From Serratia symbiotica (GTDB taxonomy: Bacteria > Pseudomonadota > Gammaproteobacteria > Enterobacterales > Enterobacteriaceae), in the NCBI GenBank assembly GCA_900380265.1, contig LR025083.1:1860001-1924000 (forward strand): a DNA stretch of 64,000 nt, given 5' to 3'. Under the pieces are notes generated by a model. That model was not told where the DNA came from. It saw nothing but the letters and a program-made list of their open reading frames with translations, and searched no databases. A program made the translations under genes and the position numbers. Positions 1 to 11,279 of the stretch are shown piece by piece (within the stretch, counting starts at the first letter, position 1; each line of letters begins with the position of its first letter).

Positions 1-1
1 T

Positions 2-673
2 AGCGATGCGCGCCAACAAGAAGTATTCTTGACGCCGGATCTACTACATCGGGATGCAGACGCTATCTTAAACCAACATCTTCAGTTTCACTGCGACATA
101 TCCCGGGCTATGGCGACGATTGAACTAACTGTGGGTCAATTGCATAACTTAAATAGTTATACCCAACTAACGGTCGAACAACGGGGCCAAGTGCGCCGGC
201 TACTTATGTGTATCACGGATACTGTGAACAACATAGCTAATCTTCCGGGAACGACTGCCGCTGACGAACGCTTCCTCAAGAGCTTACGTCAAGATCTGCT
301 AAAGACGGTCGAATATGCTCCGATGTGGATCATTGTCGCGGTAGCGCTGGCATTATCTCTCGGCACCATGGTTGGCTGGGAACGCGTTGCAACTACCATC
401 GGCGAAAAGATTGGTAAGAAAGGGATGACCTATGCCCAAGGCGTATCAGCACAAATGACGGCTGCCTTAACAATCGGCATAGCTAGCTATACGGGCATGC
501 CAGTATCTACTACCCATGTGTTATCATCCGCGCTTGCTGGCACGATGGTTGTAGACGGAAGCGGGGTACAAAATAAAACCCTAAAGCACATCTTGTTAGC
601 CTGGCTACTCACTCTGCCAATATCGATTCTGCTTTCCGGATTCCTATACTGGATCACTCTAAAGTATGTTTAA
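2..673 (+). CDS. pitA: Low-affinity inorganic phosphate transporter PitA, C-terminal part (5' end outside window)
   Basis: Inner-membrane H+/phosphate (metal-phosphate) symporter of the PiT family. The reading frame is already open at base 2 and runs to TAA at 671-673, so only about the last 223 residues are visible; the usual length is about 499. The first half is a hydrophilic loop. After VEYAPMWIIVAVALALSLG come the family hallmarks: GWERVATTIGEKIGKKGMTY, then ASYTGMPVSTTHVLSS, the conserved PiT signature, then a final hydrophobic helix ending LYWITLKYV. These segments match the enterobacterial PitA C-terminus almost residue for residue and contain no stop. A TTG at 29 is not the real start, because the frame continues upstream. 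Two hairpins follow directly at 696-762. Whether the whole gene is intact cannot be judged from this window. Confidence 0.93.
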   Translation, partial: SDARQQEVFLTPDLLHRDADAILNQHLQFHCDISRAMATIELTVGQLHNLNSYTQLTVEQRGQVRRLLMCITDTVNNIANLPGTTAADERFLKSLRQDLLKTVEYAPMWIIVAVALALSLGTMVGWERVATTIGEKIGKKGMTYAQGVSAQMTAALTIGIASYTGMPVSTTHVLSSALAGTMVVDGSGVQNKTLKHILLAWLLTLPISILLSGFLYWITLKYV

Positions 674-695
674 TTGATTCATCTTACAAAAATAC

Positions 696-762
696 GGCCG
701 GAGCACAGTCACTCCGGCCAATATTCGAACTTGTTTTACTAAAACAAGTTCGAATATTGGCC
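696..762 (+). terminator. Two abutting hairpins after pitA: 8-bp GC-rich stem, then a 22-bp perfect palindrome
   Basis: Stem 1 is GGCCGGAG (696-703) pairing with CTCCGGCC (712-719) around an 8-nt loop, 23 bases after the pitA stop. Stem 2 reuses GGCC: bases 716-737 pair perfectly with 741-762 around the 3-nt loop ACT, giving 22 uninterrupted base pairs. The two stems share bases 716-719, so they are mutually exclusive folds. No T-run follows, so classical intrinsic termination is uncertain. Stem 1 is the plausible ancestral pitA terminator; stem 2 is discussed as a palindrome in the findings. Confidence 0.6.
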
Positions 763-2434
763 TCAGGAACAACTATTGACCTAGACGGAGCAGGTCAATT
801 ATCTGCACTACTACGATCCGCAATAGTCTAAATAAGTATCACTATAAGGGGTTTCTCTTAATACATTTTAGCTCCGGCCAACACTAGCTATCAATCTAGA
901 AGAATGTATACTAGATTATAAAGACTAACTAAACCTGGGCACTAATTTAGTTAGGTTTAACCTGATATATCTGCTTCTTGTTTTACGATTATCCATACTA
1001 TCGCCATTACAAATGAACGATGCTTTAAGGAATTTTAAGTTCAAGATCCACTTCTATCTCATCTTGTACACAGTAAAGAAAACGACTCAAGGATGTAAAT
1101 CCTAGTTTCCGGGCACACTGCATTGTACATCTGCTTTATTTTCTCCAAACAATCTGACCAACACCAATATCATACAAGGCTGTCTGAACTAGTACTGCTT
1201 TGACGCTTTTATCGCTATTTTCGCAGCATTGTCTGCGTACTCAATAATTAGGTTAACATCGATTAGTTCGCCTAAAAAGGGATCACCCAGTTGATCAATC
1301 ACCAAAATAAAACAACCCATCATCACCGTAGTTCAGTGTTTTTTAACACTAGTACAAGAAACCTTTGGTTTCCTGATGCACGCTCTGTGAATAGGTGTCG
1401 GTGTATACTGTAGTTAACCATTTGTTAAAATTTCTCATTACCTAATCGTTACCGGCAAACATTGCAAGTCCAAACAAAGATTCTTGAATGATGCAAATAT
1501 GTATAAAAAATCACGATAATGATAACCCAAAATACATCATCTAACGCGCTTAGCCTATTTCTATTAATTCGGCCCGCTAGGGATTCTTGTGATTTGAAGT
1601 TGAATTAAAAGAGCACCATTGTGCTCCACACTCTGATGAAATCATGCATGCAGAGGAGAGAAGCGCGCATATCTTTTGGTAAGACTTCTGACATGTGCAT
1701 AGATGATACGATAGAGATGATACCGTATACTAACTACAAACATCCCGCTATTAAAGAACATTACAAATGCAATCAAAGTTGGACAGATGGATCCTGCAAA
1801 TAATTAGCACACCTAGAATATCATCACCACCAAGACTCTGCCTTTTAACAACCATTACGCACGGGACAGAAACAAACCAACACCCCCAAAAACAGAGCCG
1901 ATCACTACTTTAGAACTTTTCCTAACTAGTTCGATTAATCCAAGGGGAATAGATTTCCAAGCCATAGCTAGCAGCATCGATCAAGGCAGCATCATAAACA
2001 AACAGAATACCGCCGATAGATGACATTCCACAACTTGATAATATATAGTTAGTATTATTCTAAAACTGATATGGAATATTTGATTCTGATTTTCTCCTGA
2101 ATACCATCTAGGTAGCAGGTTCTAGAGAAGAAGATGGAGTAGTTTGGGGCTGACGTCTAATCTCCAGTGCACTGAGATAAAATTAATGTTCGCTAAATAA
2201 GCGAATATACTTCATTATTAGCGGGCGAATATTTTGTTGATCAAATTCAAAAACAGTAAACAGCCAATAAAGATCCCCGGGTCATCCTTTCATAAGAGTT
2301 TGTCTTATTGTAAGATTGGATTCCTGTTCGGTATACAATTAGGAATTATACCCAGTAAACTCGATAGATGGATTCACTGGTGGCACCGACATCTCATAAC
2401 CGCTGCAAAGCGGGAAGTGCTGTTCCGTTAGGCG

Positions 2435-2474
2435 CTTCAATAAAGTACATTAAATTTCATTAACTTTATTGAAG
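2435..2474. repeat. Perfect 12-bp inverted repeat, 16-nt loop
   Basis: CTTCAATAAAGT at 2435-2446 is the exact reverse complement of bases 2463-2474. No T-run and no gene end lies beside it. Confidence 0.85.
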
Positions 2475-2949
2475 TGTATTAGCGCTTGCTTCATTCGGTC
2501 AGAATTAAACCTCTCTTTTTGCGCTCTAACAACCTTCTATGATGAAACCAAAACTAGCTGCTAATACTGCCGAAGGCACTCTTACTCATCTGTTTACAAG
2601 AGACTAAGACATGAAACCCATAGGTAACTTTTTAGTGATAAGGATACTTTGGCAACAGTAATTAGACTATCTACGTGAGTATCGTTTGCCAGATGGGTTA
2701 ACGGCAGAGCACCAAAAACACTATCGTAGCTCGCCCATTTTTTCAGACTGTTAGCGCGCTATATCTACAACTTGGTTATGCTAATTTAAGGGATTATAGA
2801 CATTGTCTGTTATTACTTCTTACAAAGAGCATCCCGGCAAGGATGGTTAAGGTGCTCATAAAGACCCAAGCGGTTACTGCCTATTCGCATTCCAAATGTT
2901 CATACAATTTCTTCTTGGCTAACATTTCCTCGCATGTTATTACGTGAAT

Positions 2950-2970
2950 AATTCCTGCTATGCAGGAATT
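2950..2970. repeat. Perfect 9-bp inverted repeat, 3-nt loop
   Basis: AATTCCTGC (2950-2958) and GCAGGAATT (2962-2970) flank the loop TAT. It lies in DNA without any recognisable gene. Confidence 0.85.
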
Positions 2971-4726
2971 TGGTTAGGTTAAGCGCACCCCAAGTTATCG
3001 TCTAGATAACTGCGAAGCAAAAAAGAATAGAGGTATGGCATAAGCTTGGCATACTCCAAACACTGACACGCACGCCAGCATATAATTTACATACCATCAA
3101 TCACTAGCGATCTTAGCTTCTCAGAGAGAATAACTCCATACGCCTTAGTTGCAAGAGGCCGGGCTAACCTGAATCACTTTATATATATTGTTTCTGCGAT
3201 TAAGCAGTAGATACTGTTTTCCAACATTAAGCTAGGCCCTCAGTGAGGGCAATTCAATTCACGGAATGCAATAGATTCTACAGTTCTCGGCTTACTAAAG
3301 TGACTTTAGATAAAAGAGGACTTCACCATTACTTACAGATGTAAGTCCTCATGGCACCGTTCGATAACCAATATTCACCTCAGCTCCTGAGGGAAGAGCG
3401 AAAGCCATATGCTCTCTGATTTAATAGCACAGCATGGGTATTTAGATGTCAAAATACCAGCCATATACCTAGCAGGGATATCATATCCCTATAGGTTCAC
3501 ATTATAAAATCAGCGAGGAAATTTCTTCCTCTTTCATGGGAAGGAGAACTAAACTTAGTAGGTGCCTCAGGTCGATGTTTAGTCGTAAGGCTGAGGTCGC
3601 CCTTTGAGTGACGAATCTCCGTGCTAAAATGCGGGCTATATATGCAGATTTAGCGCAAGTTAACGTACTGTGGACTTCAGAGTCTAGATGACGGCAACGT
3701 CGGCCGCATTCTCGGAAAAGAGAATAGTATATGTTTAGAATATGTCAACGGCTTCTAGACACCTATGATCTGCTATTCATAGAAATCAAAAGCAAGCTAC
3801 TTTTATGATATGGTCATAACCATTGCCTCTATTAATGAATCCAAAGCAAGAGAGACTGAGTGTCTCGTAAAGTGTAATAGGATTTACATTTCAATGATGT
3901 TTAAAATGATATTCCAAATATAATGACGCTTAACTACTACAATCCTACCTGAAGCTAGCAAGCTGTTTATCATTGTTATGCGCTAATAAGCTGTGGCATC
4001 GCTGAATATAAAGTTTGATAGTTTATTTAGATAAACGGCATTAATAATAGGATTTAACATCCTGCAGATGTTTGTGAAATATTCTTTATGATTGTCATTA
4101 CTATGACATTCTCCGGTGAGCTAAACCTGGGGATAGTAGATAACACCTATCCAATAAGTTATAAGGTTAAGATCCAGATAAACCAGTAAAGCGAAACAAT
4201 ATATAAGAACAAGAAACAAATTAAATCCGATTAATTATAGCATGGACACGTACTAGAGCTACTCAATCATGATTGATTTTGCTCAACAATCTTAAAAATT
4301 AATTAACACCATATTCCTAATATTTTTAGCCACAGTCCACTCTAATTTTAAGAATAGTCTAACACAGGCATCCAGTGAGTGCATTACTCATCAAAGAGTA
4401 AAAAGAAGAGCATTCTGAACTTTGGAAGCAAAACGGACAACCGCATTTTATTACTTATGTATATTGCTTGCTACTTTTCATAATCGCTGGAACGGGTCGT
4501 GCAGAAGATGATGTTCACTATGGTTCTAGGATCTACACAATAACCCATTCTGTGCGGTTAATACATATTAGGAAACCGGATAGTGACTAAAAGATCTGGG
4601 CAGCACCTGCACCCAAGCGATGCACTTTCTGATAGTCCGGCAGGCACTGGGTGTACTACTACACTTACTACAAAATATCCAGAATGCAGCCTATCTATAT
4701 TAAGGTTATATGCCCTGGCATTAACC

Positions 4727-4754
4727 CACAGTTAATTCTACCGAATTAACTGTG
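4727..4754. repeat. Perfect 12-bp palindrome inside the IS256 fossil
   Basis: CACAGTTAATTC (4727-4738) and GAATTAACTGTG (4743-4754) surround the loop TACC. The position corresponds to the C-terminal coding part of the decayed transposase, where no hairpin is expected, so the palindrome probably arose after the element died. Confidence 0.85.
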
Positions 4755-5940
4755 ATCGCTCAGGTAATCCACTGTTCATGCAGCAATACAAGACTGATGA
4801 CGCCGACTAGTGCTAGATCAGCAATCCTATTGCGTAACAAATCCTTAGGCAAAGCTAAATAATTTGTTAGTAGATCATCTTTTGTGAACACCGTTTCTTT
4901 TCGAACACTGCACGAATAACGCTTTTACCGACACAATAATATGTGCCGTGCCGCTCCTTTTGCACATATAAGTCAGGCAGTCGAAGACTGCAGTAAGATT
5001 ATCCCCGTAGTTCAAATCGGCCTTTGCTAATTTGCACATATTTATCACCTCAAACACCGGTAACGCATCTAAGCCATTAGCACGATCCTTTCACTCTAAC
5101 CAATCAACCCACTATCCAACATACGCATGACGACTATCTAACCCTTCCACTAGCGGGTTTAGGCTAAATCAACCTATTATGATGTAACATGGAATTTATC
5201 TTTGAGAGACAATACGACTCCTTGAATCCTGAAAGCCCTTCTCCTGTGCACATAGGAACTACAAATATTCTAACACCTGCTTTTCAATCTTTCTAAGCAC
5301 ACGGATGAAGTAATTTCATATTTCATTGATTAAGCAAGCACACTCAAAAATTCTCACATTTGGCATTAATATTAAAATCAAGGCATTCTGGTTTATGAAT
5401 TACACTTTTACCTTGATGAACCCCTCCTATAATATATTCCAATAAAAAATTCAACACAATCCATGCAGAGATCTATTTAAATAATTTGTTTCCTTATAAT
5501 AAATGGCATATATACCTTTAGTTATTAGATTGAGTAACACCACACTTCACACATGTCCTTAAATGGAATATCAAGTCGAGAGCTGCGATACATTTAGCCT
5601 ACCAGGACAAACTCCAGCGATTAAACTCGACTAATACATATCTGATTTTTTCAACTGAAACTCACATGGTTGTGCAAGTCACTTTGTGTGCCCAGCTTCA
5701 CCTCAGCATCATCACATAAAAGCTTTTAGATCCATGGGCAGAGCTTATATTGACCCTTATTTGGAGAAGTTTTTGATCCAGAAGATACTTAATCAGCTCT
5801 TTCCGTTGAGTGGCGTGTCAACAGACAGCTGCATCAAGACACAGCGAAGAGCATTGAGATCACTTTCTTCTGTAAGCCTTTTAGCCAATTTTTGCACTAG
5901 CGCCTTGCGTTTCTTTTCATCTATTATTCGCTTTCCTATT
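4740..5940 (-). mobile_element. Fossil IS256-family insertion sequence (decayed transposase)
   Basis: Read on the minus strand and across several frameshifts, this region gives, in the right order, segments that align with IS256-family (mutator-type, DDE) transposases. The N-terminus reads IIDEKKRKALVQKLAKRLTE then SDLNALRCVLMQLSVDTPLN (about 5800-5935). Next comes LCDDAEVKLGT (about 5700). Then VHQGKSVIHK, matching the family VRQNGSVINKA block (about 5390). Then KAGVRIFVVPMCTGEGLSGF, matching the block containing ACVDGLKGF. Finally DNLTAVFDCLTYMCK...KALFVQCSKR (about 4890-5000) matches the ENLNTFF...SVIRQATKK block. The span of about 1.2 kb equals a full-length transposase gene of about 400 codons. 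Internal stops and frameshifts are numerous and the catalytic acidic residues are not preserved, so it is dead. I could not find its terminal inverted repeats. Confidence 0.85.
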
Positions 5941-7387
5941 CATAGAATATACACACCAAAAACAGGTTATTACAGAATTTTAATTACAATCTTGTGCTTA
6001 AAATCTATCTTTTCCTAAATATTCTTTCTTGTTTCTTGTATACAACAACAGATTATTCGTAGATTCAGATCTTCAAAAAAGCATCCTGACCTTGGTGTAA
6101 CCAAGGTGGGTATTTAATATTATTAATTCTCTTTCTAACTGATTTCAATTTAAGAATTAATAGCATGCTAGTTTGCAACTAAACCGTACCGATCAGTTTC
6201 TGTAAATATTTCTTACAACATTCAGTGCAGTTTTATTCGTTTCTAGTATGTGCATATATTTTAATAATTTTAGCTTACATAGACTTAAGCCCTCATAAGC
6301 AGTTAGGGACATGCGATAAACATAATAAGTGCACTATTAATTATTTCTTGAATTTTTAAACACTCAACAAGGTTTCAGTTAGCATACACGTAGTTAATAA
6401 ATACTGTATTCACTCCATAATCCACTGTTTTATACAGCTTATGTACATTAGTTATTTTAAAAGCTTGCTAAACTTTAACTTGATTTAATAACCCCCCATG
6501 ATACAGGTCGATCCTCTCTGAGACGTCATAGAATACACCTATGACTTCACCCTCTGGTTCGCCTTCTCCTGCTTCAAGAAAAATTCGAATAATCCAATAA
6601 AGCAATTCAAACAACTATTTCCTTCCGCTTCGGGACAGGTTAATATGTATTTCTTTTAGAAATAGGCATGCTCGGCTAGATAAAATAACAACGAATCTAC
6701 CAATGTTATGATTACACTCTAGTAATGCTATTCCTTTCAACCTCTCTAGGTTAGGCAGTACTCTTTTGCGTAGGCCTCTAAGGGTTTCCAGAAATAAAGA
6801 ACTATGATTCCTTTTTTTCTAACGGAATACTTTAAAATAAAAATTTTGATCTAAGTGGGAGATTCCCTTATCTATAAATTGGAATTTAGGTGCGTATCTG
6901 CCTGGCACTATACAGCAGTTTCAGTTTATTTCAGACCGGCAAAGCCAAAATCAGGTGATTACTTCTACTAACCTACGTTAGTAGAAGTTGATAGGTCATC
7001 ATCGGAAGTACCACATACGCAGATAGTCAGACAAATAGCCTTGGGCGGGTATAGGAACTCACCAGCCTTTGAGCTATTCCATCCATCCAGCATAGCAATA
7101 CGGCTTTTAGTACATCAATAATACTATCCCGGGTTGTTATTGTCTCGCTAGAGACACTCCAAGTGTCTATTCTTGCACCCTACTTTTACAAAGATACAGT
7201 GAATACTGATTCTTTAATATCTAAACCAATTTCAATTACCAATGATCCTTTGCCTACATCACCCTCATCGGCACTCTTCGGTTGGATTAATCACAACCCA
7301 TCGTGCAACTATTTAATATTATTTGATTATAAGTATGGATTTTTGTGGACTGAAAGTCAAAAATGCTGAATATATACAGACGCATAA
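5941..7387. other. Gene desert between the IS256 fossil and lipB, about 1.4 kb
   Basis: No intact gene. In enterobacteria lipA lies downstream of lipB on the same strand, so its remains would be expected here. I saw no convincing LipA block, such as the radical-SAM cysteine motif, in the minus-strand frames. A perfect 12-bp palindrome lies at 6961-6988. Confidence 0.55.
6961..6988. repeat. Perfect 12-bp palindrome, 4-nt loop
   Basis: ACTTCTACTAAC (6961-6972) and GTTAGTAGAAGT (6977-6988) flank the loop CTAC. No T-run follows in either direction. Confidence 0.85.
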
Positions 7388-8050
7388 TTATAGGTGTTCG
7401 TGGACATTGCACTGACGAAGTTCAACCATTTGGTAGTCCAGTAAATGATAAAACTCCTTTACCAAAATTGGGGATACGTCCTCAATGCTAACGTGGGGGG
7501 CCAGTTCACTAATTTGTATCATCTTCATCCCAACGTAACCACAGGGATTGATACGTTGGAAGGGACTCAGATCCATCTTCACATTCAGGGCTAAACCGTG
7601 TAATGAACTACCTTTACGAATACGCAGCCCCAATGAACAGATTTTCTTCGCCCCAACATACACCCCGGGAGCATGAGGATTTGCACAAGATGTGATACGG
7701 AAATGCGAAAGGGTATTAATCACCGTATCTTCTATGCATGTGACTAATTGACGCACTCCGATATTTCTACGTTTCAGATTGATCATCATGTACATAACTT
7801 GTTGCCCTGGCCCATGGTAACTCACTTGACCCCCCCGGTCACTTTGGAAAACTGGAATATCGCCTGGCATTAACAGATCTTCTGGTTGAGAGGCGTGACC
7901 TTGTGTAAATACGGGATGGTGCTGAACCAACCAGAGTTCATCTGCCGTAGCTACAGTACGATTGTCAGTAAATGTGTGCATAGCTTTGTATACCTCCTTA
8001 TAGGGCTGTATACCCAACTGACGAACAATAAGGAGATTGGCTAGCTTCAA
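7388..8050 (-). CDS. lipB: Octanoyltransferase LipB
   Basis: Transfers octanoyl from acyl carrier protein to the lipoyl domains of 2-oxoacid dehydrogenases and GcvH, the first step of lipoate synthesis, in the cytosol. The family blocks are intact: [19 protein letters not shown], then [20 protein letters not shown] containing the catalytic lysine, then [14 protein letters not shown] with the catalytic cysteine. From TTG at 8048-8050 the product is 220 residues against 213 in E. coli, with lysine and cysteine near positions 136 and 170. I chose TTG because it places VRQLG at the family position. The frame is open upstream to a GTG at 8131 (247 residues) with an AGGG a few bases before it, so a longer N-terminus is possible. 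The C-terminal 20 residues are unlike relatives. It was ancestrally downstream of dacA and ybeD. No lipA is seen next door, so a complete lipoate pathway depends on lipA elsewhere. Confidence 0.93.
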   Translation of the reverse strand: MKLANLLIVRQLGIQPYKEVYKAMHTFTDNRTVATADELWLVQHHPVFTQGHASQPEDLLMPGDIPVFQSDRGGQVSYHGPGQQVMYMMINLKRRNIGVRQLVTCIEDTVINTLSHFRITSCANPHAPGVYVGAKKICSLGLRIRKGSSLHGLALNVKMDLSPFQRINPCGYVGMKMIQISELAPHVSIEDVSPILVKEFYHLLDYQMVELRQCNVHEHL

Positions 8051-8131
8051 AAGAGTCACCACTCGGCTAGAAAAAGAAACCAGGTAATTATATTCACTAC
8101 TCTTATCTTCAGCCAATCTTTGGCTATTCAC

Positions 8132-10879
8132 AACGTCTAACCCTAAAACAGTATCGGTATTCTAAATTAATAAATCAGGCTTTATACCAACCAAAGCATA
8201 CCATGCTGCCAATTTTTGGGTGACCCCGCTATTCGCACAAATCTTGAATTATCTATATAAGTATCATTGATAGTGATGGGAACAGAGTGATAGTTTCTTA
8301 AGTTCTTTATTTCAGCTCTGCTTGACATTCCACACATTCGGGAGCTGAGCTACTTTAGCTACTTTGGCTAGCTACTTCTTGTTGAGGTACCATCATCACT
8401 TTATAAGTCAATGCCCAGAGGCAAAAAGGTAATCGAAGGTAGTTATTCACATATTTTGCACCTGGTGCTCTACTATGGGTAGAGGTTGTGCCAATGAAGC
8501 TGTTCCTGATTATTCATTATTTTCTCGGGATCTAGCAAGGCTAACGCCCGATCTCGCATTAGTATGTCTAGTATGCCGGGATGAGTCACTCATTTAACTG
8601 CTAATAGGAATCATTAATAATAGATTGCCACAATATTTTATCTAGCAAAGTAGAGTTTAATCAGTTCCTAATCTCGGTTGTATCTAATCCCAGAGTAAGC
8701 AGTTGTTTGTGCTATTCCTGATCAAGACACAATAGCGGCTAAAACCGTGGAATCTGGGTGTATCCGCTATTTCCCTGATCAATTTTGCAAAAAATTCGCT
8801 TTGTCTACGGTAGATACCCGCTGATAAGCGTAAGATCTAGGCAAGATACCTGGAAGAGAGACCAGGTCAATAATTCTTTATGACGGCCACTAAATTAAAG
8901 CTCATAGTGCAGTCATCCATGACTGGGAAATAAGTGCATAGAATCCTGACCTGGTCTGGATCGAGATTTAATCTTTGTAAGGTATCTTAGGGAACAAGAT
9001 AGATGAGTTGCCTTACCGATTTCTCTTATCTAAATATCTTTCTTTTGACTGTTACACGGACTAAACTATTCCATGACTTAACACCATTCATGGCGTCCAT
9101 TCCCTTACAAATATAAACCGGGTAGTAACAAACCCACATTAAGCTTCTTAGTGCATGCGTTAGATTTTGCTGATGTGAATGTATTTATTTTCTCAGGCAC
9201 ACGCAAATAAATCAAAGTTATTAAGTTCAGATTTCTCATGAGGGCCTCATATAATCTATTGTACTACTCTGCCAGAGACTATGTAGTCCTTACTACGATA
9301 AGTGCTTTGCACTGTTTGGCATCCTATAAAGAATGAAGACTTAGATATATTTCTAAGAATATATGCGGATAATCGCGACCACAATTTTCAGTATATCCCG
9401 ACTTAGCTGTCTAAGCATCCTAAGCCCCCGCCTGTACTTTCTATCAGTACACTAAGGCAATAGTGAGCGCTTTTATCCTGCTGGCGACATAAACAAACAT
9501 TCTTTTTGTCTTTGCTGATTAATGTCTAGACTGAGACATATAGATTTATTAAACACGGCGCTACCATAATCAAATTTACTATTATTTAGTCAAATATAGA
9601 CAAGAGATATAGGCTATCCACCATATAATTTTTTCTTCTCTGTTACCTATTCCTTAATCACATCGCTAACTTTATATTTTAAAAGAGATGAAATCTCAGT
9701 ATTTCCTTTTCCTTGAAGATAACGACTATTTAAGACCTCATATCTTGAGGGAGTATAGAAAATCTGGCTATCCATCCGAGCAATCTACTTAGCTCAATCT
9801 CCGAATCATCGCACAACAAATATTAGATGGGTAGGAATTGTATGTATTTTAGCCTAATTGTCGAGAATTCCTCCTTTCCAAAATTTTGACTGAACTTTAC
9901 ATTAAGCACTGTTCCAACGGAACACCTTACGCAAGTTACAGTAACCCTGCTTGGATTAACTTCGATATTAAAGTTCTTAGTTAATTTAAGTGCAAAGACT
10001 AGGGGTTCTTTCCCTCTATAAGTGACCTACCTTTAGTTAGTGAAGTGCATATCTCAAAACCAGGTGATTAGAGAATGTTAATTACACTCTGAAATCGCAT
10101 TTCTCTATCAGAGATCTAACAGATGTATTTACAGTATCAACTGCAAAGCGTACTCAACACTTTTACTACGCAGAGCTCATGGGGGACATTTATTACCGGA
10201 CCAATAATTCATGGAGTGATACATACGATAAATTCGCTACTTTTTTACTTAAAGCACAGATGCGCTTTCGCTCAACTCAACAGAGCACGAAGATAAATTC
10301 TTTTACGAGTCACTCCTGAGATACCAGCAAATATCAGATCATGGGTTAATTACGTGAAGTAAAAATCTTCCATGCGCGGTTTGTCATTCTGGAATTCTCG
10401 ACAATCACTACCCTACTTATCTCTAATTAACATATCAACAATCAAGGCAGGTAGTAATACCACTCGCTCCTGACAGATTTGAGTGTTTCTCGTGGAAATT
10501 TATAGGTTAGAACATCACTATTTTTATTAATCTCCAACCATAACGTATGTGGTTCATCCTTGTGCCCTATTAATCTCCTTTGTTTATGTATTCTTAGATG
10601 GGTGCTATATCAGCAGGGCAACAAGAGCGACTATTACCTGGCACGATGTTTTTTTAAAATGTGAATGAGCATATTGATACTAATTTCAGCATGCTCTCAC
10701 TATCATGGGAACTAACAACAATAAAGATTTATCGATAATACTGCCATACTTTGACTAGATGTAGAGGCTGAATAGGTGAGAGGAAGATTTACAGGGCGGC
10801 GTCATTATATACATAAAAGTCTCTGATAGCGCTGACAGCTTTCAACTGTATCGCCAAGGCTTCATCGGCCTTGGAAGGA
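8132..10879. other. Gene desert between lipB and dacA, about 2.7 kb
   Basis: In enterobacteria only ybeD (about 260 bp) separates dacA from lipB, so this much DNA must have been inserted, probably mobile elements since decayed. All frames are stop-riddled and I recognise no family. Several short hairpins are present; nothing else can be supported. Confidence 0.5.
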
Positions 10880-11150
10880 AGAGATAATAAATCTTCTACC
10901 ACAGCATCTTACCATCCTGTCTTACAAACCAGACTCACTAAATTTAGTCATCACCTTCCTTTAATATGTCAGCTAAATTACGAGAGGAAAAGGATTCAAA
11001 TAATTTTGAATGGATTCTTAAATACTTTAATGCAATTAACTTGCAGTACAACAAGCCTTAAAGATTGCAGCCTCATCTCGAAAGAAAGAAAAGGCCTCGT
11101 CTCAACAAAAAATTGCCTAGAGGGGAGATCTTGAAACGCCAACTCCATAT
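10880..11150 (-). pseudogene. Possible relic of ybeD (UPF0250/DUF493 protein)
   Basis: Position is the main argument: ybeD follows dacA by about 110 bp in enterobacteria. A minus-strand frame starting with ATG near 11146 keeps a weak match to YbeD (FEMRLQSLRLVVLQV against the FTYKVMGQALPELVDQV block), and a 3' end near 10890 gives roughly the right length. Stops interrupt the frame. Similarity is low enough that this may be chance. Confidence 0.3.
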
Positions 11151-11279
11151 TAAAGTCTCTGCGATCATGTAAGTAGTAATGTACAGCTAGCCAGTACTAG
11201 CTAGTCAGCATTGTACTCGCCTAACCGTTATAGTGATAATACGAGGTATGAAAATTTGTAGGCTTGCTCTCATTCCATC

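Larger units (their letters stand above)
763..4739. other. Gene desert, about 4 kb, no recognisable gene
   Basis: All six frames are broken by frequent stops, and open stretches do not exceed about 65 codons. The short frames at 1621-1803 and 2234-2431 show no family motif or convincing ribosome binding site, and I treat them as chance. The stretch does contain perfect inverted repeats, described separately (2435-2474, 2950-2970). Most likely this is gene sequence decayed beyond recognition. Confidence 0.6.

Noticed and set aside
7140-7387. Possible lipA remnant downstream of lipB on the minus strand.
   Set aside because: Only a short SV..E match to one LipA block could be made, with stops upstream; not better than chance.
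8381-8396. A 16-17 base sequence (CTTGTTGAGGTACCAT) occurs here and again at about 48741-48757, with a partial match at 60716.
   Set aside because: The flanks do not match, and one exact 16-mer pair is about what chance predicts in 64 kb, so I do not call a repeat family.
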